In this document: positions 59,454 to 64,000 of the stretch, piece by piece
Numbering within the stretch: the stretch's first letter is position 1
Layout: every line of letters begins with the position of its first letter
From: Aselliscus stoliczkanus
Taxonomy: Eukaryota; Chordata; Mammalia; Chiroptera; Hipposideridae
Direction: 5' to 3'
Assembly: GCA_033961575.1 (NCBI GenBank)
Contig: CM066735.1
Coordinates: 35,793,501-35,857,500, forward strand
Length of the DNA: 64,000 nucleotides
Position numbers and translations under genes: made by a program
The notes under the pieces: model-generated
What the model saw: only the letters and a program-made list of their open reading frames with translations
The model's database searches: none
What the model was told of the DNA's origin: nothing

Positions 59454-60460
59454 TTTCACTGAAATAGCACCTCAAGAAGATATGCTGAGAAATTGACAAC
59501 TATAAAGATTCTGTGTGTTGTAAAACAGCTTGGAAGTCTTTTTAATCAATATTTATTTCACTCCTAGCATGTGAAATAGTCTGACACTGTCTGTTGATAG
59601 TTATTTAACTTTGTATAAACTTCCAGTTGTTCAGAATAAAAAAATAAAAAGCTACACATTCAGAAAAGCATGCCTAAATAAGTTTTTATATGCTTGAAAA
59701 CTGCTTATCCTGCTCTCAGATTGTAAGATTTATGAGCTCTACGGAGTGTGATTGAAATGGAAAACTGAAATGCTTTCATCATGTCCAGCTGAGAAAAGGT
59801 TAGCTTTCAGAGCAATATGAAGAGAGGAGAAAAAGAAGTACTGAAACAGACGAGATTGAATAGCAGCGAAAGAACCAATGGAGATAACTTGACTAAGGAG
59901 GCCGTTGTTTGGCAGAAAAATACGGCATTTTAGAGTTTTGCTCTTTTTAAGAGGTATGCGTAACTGTCTTGGTTCAGGCAGGCCTGGATAACTGAGGAGG
60001 CCCATTAACATGAGTGAGGTATGGTACAGTGAGAAAATAGGTGACAAGCAATGCTTAGAATCAGGTGGGAAATAGTAAGTGAGCCTGTTGAGAATGGTGC
60101 CACTGATGAAGGAACAGAATTTTGGGGGAGCCTGGAAAAATGAAGATTTAGTGTCAAATCTCCAACCAGCTTGCTTTTGTTTGGTGCAATGCCAGAATTT
60201 TAGCATACAAGAGCAAGATTACCAAGGCAGGACCAAATTTAGTTATACAGATGTAGCAACATGGCAGCAGGCGGGGTGGTGATGAAGCAGAGAAGGGGTT
60301 ACAGGTAAGCAGAGCTTTCTTGTACACTAAATGCCATGTCATCAGCAAGGCTCATTTCAGAGCCTGTTAACTGCTATGTGTATGAGTTCTGTGTATGAGA
60401 TTGCCAGTGTATTGACTACATTGCTCAGGATATGGCCAGTCTGAGCCTTTAGTTCAATAT

Positions 60461-60461
<1 letters not shown>

Positions 60462-60507
<46 letters not shown>
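60462..60507. repeat. (TA)n microsatellite
   Basis: About 22 TA units just before the L1 fragment. Confidence 0.97.
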
Positions 60508-60510
<3 letters not shown>

Positions 60511-60536
60511 TTAAACTGAGAAATGCCACAGAAATC

Positions 60537-61302
60537 AGTTGCATTTTTATATACCAATAATGAATTATCAGAAAGAGAAATTAAGAAAACAATCCCATTT
60601 ACAATTGCATAAAAAAATAATAAAATACCTAGGAATAAATTTAACCAAGGAGGTAAAGAGACCTGTACTCAGAAAATTATAACACACTGAAGAAAGAAAT
60701 TGAGGAAGATATAAATAAATGGAAGCACAGATTGGGCTCATGGATAGGAAGAACTGACATTATGAAAATGTCCATACTATCCAAAGTAATCTATAGAGTT
60801 AGTGCAATCCCTGCCAAAATACCAATGGAATTTATAACAGAAGAAGAACAAATAACCCCCAAATTTATATGGAACCACAAGAGACCCCAAAGATTCATAG
60901 CAATTTTGAGGAAGGAAGAAGAACCAAATTGGAAGTATCACATAACCTGTTATTAAATTACAATACAGGGCTATTGCAATCAAAACAGCATGGTACTTGC
61001 ATAAAAACATACACACAGATCAATGGAACAGAATAGAGAGCCCAAAAATAAACCTACACCTATTTGGTGCCTTGATCTATGACAAAAGAGGCAAGAATAT
61101 ACAATGAGGCAAATATAGTCCATTCAATAAATGGTGTTAGAAAAACTGGAAAGATATGTAAAACAAAGTGAAACTGGAACATCTTCTTACTCCATATACA
61201 AGAATAAACACAAAATGAATTCAAGATTTTAATGTAAGACCCCAAACCATAAAACTCCTAAATGAAAACATTGGCAATAACACTCTGACATTGCTCTTAG
61301 TA

Positions 61303-61356
<54 letters not shown>

Positions 61357-62245
61357 GATACTGATAAGAGATACTGATATACTGATATATCTCTTGGAGC
61401 AAGGGAAACAAAAGAAAAAATAAACAAATGGGACTATATCAAACTAAAAAGGTTTTACACAACAAGGGAAATTATCAATAAAACCAAAAGACAACATATT
61501 GAATGGCAGACTATATTTGCCATTGATATATCTGCTAAATTTATAAAGAACTCATATAATTCAACATCAAAATGAAAACAAACAAACAAACAAAAAATGC
61601 AATTTAAAAAAGGGTGAAGACTTATATAGACATTTCTCCAAAGAGGACATACAGATTGGCCAATAGACATGAAAAGATGCTCAACATCACTAATCATCAA
61701 AGAAGTGCAAAATTAAAACTATAATGAGGATCACCTCACATCTGTCAGAATGGCCATCATCAATAAATCAAGAAACAACAAATGTTGGTGAACATGTGGA
61801 AAAAAGGGAATCCTTGTGCACTGTTGGTGGGATTGCATATTGGTGCAGTCACTACGGAAAACAGTTTGGAGGCTCCTCAAAAACCTAAAAAAATAGAACT
61901 ACCTTATGACTCAGCAACTCCACTTCTGGGTATTTATCCAAATATATCCACAACATTATTTTGAAAAGATATATGCACCCTTGTGTTCACTGTAGTGTTA
62001 TTTGCAATAGCCAAGATATGGAAGCAACCTAAGTGTCCATCAATATACAATTGGATAAAGATGATATACAATGGAATATTACTCAGCCATAAAATAGAAT
62101 GCAGTCTTACCACTTGCGACAGCATGGGTGGACCTAGTGGGTATTAGGCTAAGTGAAATTAGTCAGAGCAAAATAAATACCATATGATCTACTTCTATGT
62201 GGAATGTAAATAACAAAATAAACAAAAAATAAATAAAAACAGGAA
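60537..62245 (+). mobile_element. L1 ORF2 C-terminal half, decayed
   Basis: Frame at 60732-60956 reads RTDIMKMSILSKVIYRVSAI and FIWNHKRPQ, followed by AAAGAGGACATACAGATTGG, CTACGGAAAACAGTTTGGAG and GGCTAAGTGAAATTAGTCAG. It is broken by stops, frameshifts and a TA array. It is the longest ORF2 stretch in the window, but inactive. Confidence 0.92.
61308..61351. repeat. (TA)n microsatellite inside L1
   Basis: About 20 TA units interrupting ORF2. Confidence 0.97.
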
Positions 62246-62862
62246 AAAAATAAAATTAGGGTATGTTTCATGTAGAAAGGGTATGCATTGTTTCTTGAAA
62301 ATGTGTGTATATGTGTGTGCATACTAAATTGCAAAATATCTTTTTTCTAACTGTGGGACATGATGAAAAACTTGAAAAGCTTTGATGTCAAAGGTAAAAG
62401 TATCAATAAAGTCAGAAACAAACTAAAGACTGAGAAATGCTACTGGATAAGGCAAATATGGATATGATAGTCTGAGTGAAATAAGCTTATCAATGGTATC
62501 AAATGAGCGAGTCATTAATATTAAGTATAAATGAAACACTGCAGTATTAAAAATACAATAAATCAGTTATTCACAAATAACTGATTGATTTAAAAACACT
62601 TTCCCTGTTTGTTTCCTTTTTAAAAATTGCGAAGTCAAAATATCTGTATTTTTTTGTTTAAAAAATACTTAAATTAAATTACATTACTTTTACATAATTT
62701 CAAACATAATAATTGACTAATTCATAATGGCTGCTTAGGAGTATTCCAATATGTTTGCACATGCTTCATCTTATTTCTAAGTGCAGATGTTTGGGACAAT
62801 TGAGGTGAGATCACACAGAAGTTTAAGGAAGCCCTACCGTCCATATGCTCAGATTCCCTTGA
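62246..62862. other. Intergenic stretch, no gene seen
   Basis: AT-rich, nothing recognised. Confidence 0.45.
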
Positions 62863-63299
62863 TTTTTTTTTTTTTTTAAAGATTTTATTGGGGAACTGGG
62901 GGAGGGGAATAGCGTTGGGGAATCGGGGAAGGGGAACAGACAAGTTGCTGTCCTTTTGTTCTTCAGGCTAGTTGTGGAGAACATTGCTTCACTGGCCCAT
63001 GTTAGTATCGTCATTGCACTCTTCCCGGATGAGGCGGATCGGTCGCCGGCCTCTGGATGGTCACTCACCGCGGCTATTGGCAGCTCACGCTGGCTTCCGG
63101 CCACTCATTGTAGCCTATGGTAGCCCACTGCAGCAGGGGCTGCAGCCTACACCGTCGCCAGGGCTCGCACAGCCCAGCTCCAGGTGTAGCTGTTGTTAGC
63201 TCTATAGGGCAGTGTCACTGGCCCTCATACGTGGGATCCAAACCGGGGCCGCTGGCATCCCCAAAACAGCTCTTAACCAATGCACCACTGGGCCGGCCC
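62863..63299 (-). mobile_element. Composite retroposon, full length
   Basis: Reverse copy with T-run, GATTTTATTGGGGAACTGGG, TTCAGGCTAGTTGTGGAG, body with CpGs (CGGATGAGGCGGATCGGTCG), GGGCAGTGTCACTGGCCCTC and an intact SINE head ending GGGCCGGCCCC. The target duplication is only weakly visible (TTGATTTTT/TTGATATTT). Confidence 0.92.
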
Positions 63300-64000
63300 C
63301 TCCATTGATATTTAAAGTGTATCATTATATAGCCACTATCTCACAATCCAATAGGGAATGTTTTCTTCTCTCAATCAAGTGAATATTGTATTAAAACTTT
63401 ATAATTCAGTGTCTCCTCTGGTATTTGATTAAGATTCCACTATACATGTGATTGAGTAATGATTGTAAGAGGCACTTGTTTATTTCGCAGGGCACAATGT
63501 AAGAAACAGTGAAATAATCTACTTCAGGAATCTCAACAAAGAAGAATTTAACACAGGACATTTTGTGTTACAAAACTCGTTGAACAGCTGCAGGCACAGG
63601 ATGTAAGGAATCTTTTAGTATGGCTATCATTACTGCATTCTCTGTTTGACTCACATCTAGAGAGCTTATAGCTAAATTTATAAATACAAAAAATATGGAT
63701 CCAGTTACAAATAATATTTCTATATGTCAGGTCTTGCTTGCCAGGCATCAGAGGGTAAGAAGATGGTTTAGGCAAAAAATCCCATGAGAGTGTTCTTTAT
63801 GTATAAAATTTAAATAGATACAGAACTCTTAGCTTTAAGAGAGAATGACAAATGTAGTGTTTGGCCTTCCAATAACTGCGATAAAAGTGTGGGGGAGATA
63901 AAGAGTTGGAAATCCATAACAAATTTCAGTTGATGATATGCAGCACCACCAATAATACTGGCCACAAATGGCCAGTTCATGTTTAAGAGTCAGCTCACTA
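63300..64000. other. Intergenic stretch, no gene seen
   Basis: No supported frame or named repeat up to the window edge. Confidence 0.45.

Larger units (their letters stand above)
58441..60530. other. Intergenic stretch, no gene called
   Basis: A 155-codon minus-strand frame (60206-59739) has no family features and is not called. The 59740-60340 block has higher GC and a good splice-donor-like CAGGTAAGC at 60302-60310, but no second exon or reading frame supports a gene. Confidence 0.4.

Noticed and set aside
59739..60206. 155-codon minus-strand open frame
   Set aside because: No recognisable motif or signal peptide and no transcript evidence; it follows locally higher GC.
60305..60310. Splice donor as proof of a gene
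   Set aside because: A single donor-like hexamer without acceptor or frame is not enough; kept only as a low-interest observation.

Overview
This 64 kb window is nuclear DNA of a placental mammal. It is AT-rich, has no bacterial-style gene packing, and is filled with L1, L2, MIR, RTE, ERVL/MaLR, Tigger and mariner relics plus tRNA-derived SINEs. The SINE repertoire (a ~110 bp tRNA-like SINE with the block GCTGGCTTGGGA...CCAGCGGCCC, a second SINE ending in GGCAGGATGGCTCAGC, and a ~410-470 bp composite retroposon) looks lineage-specific. A bat, probably on the Yinpterochiroptera side, is my best guess; that is inference from memory of such repeats.

Only one convincing protein-coding frame is present: an intronless 294-codon copy of HNRNPC (hnRNP C1 form) at 13133-14017. 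It sits in a full-length processed retrocopy (12935-14691) with UTRs, a poly(A) tail and 14 bp target-site duplications. The frame has no stop or frameshift, so it could be a recent pseudogene or an expressed retrogene. No multi-exon host gene, tRNA, rRNA or snRNA gene was recognised.

Layout. 1-12.9 kb: a MaLR-type relic, a mariner transposase relic, a nest of insertions at 6.3-7.5 kb (MIR, L1, SINE, solo class II LTR) and an old L1. 12.9-14.7 kb: the HNRNPC retrocopy. 15.6-21.6 kb: a long Tigger-type element with TA duplications, several SINEs, an RTE-clade LINE on the minus strand and an ERVL-type solo LTR. 22-37 kb: L2, MIR and L1 fragments, two mariner-type miniature elements and a SINE dimer. 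37-47 kb: more L2, MIR and L1, including the 5' part of an old L1, and a full-length composite retroposon. 47.7-49.5 kb: a decayed ERVL pol/dUTPase fragment with its 3' LTR. 49.7-64 kb: L1 3' ends, LTR relics, a MER44-like Tigger and two composite retroposons. Long unannotated stretches between these appear to be ordinary intergenic sequence or repeats too old to name by eye.

No cellular pathway is encoded here. The most interesting material is the intact HNRNPC retrocopy, the composite retroposon family with its own AATAAA signal, a SINE dimer sharing one pair of target duplications, an L1 subfamily with a doubled 3' end, and hairpin-forming mariner miniatures. All family names come from visual recognition without database searches.
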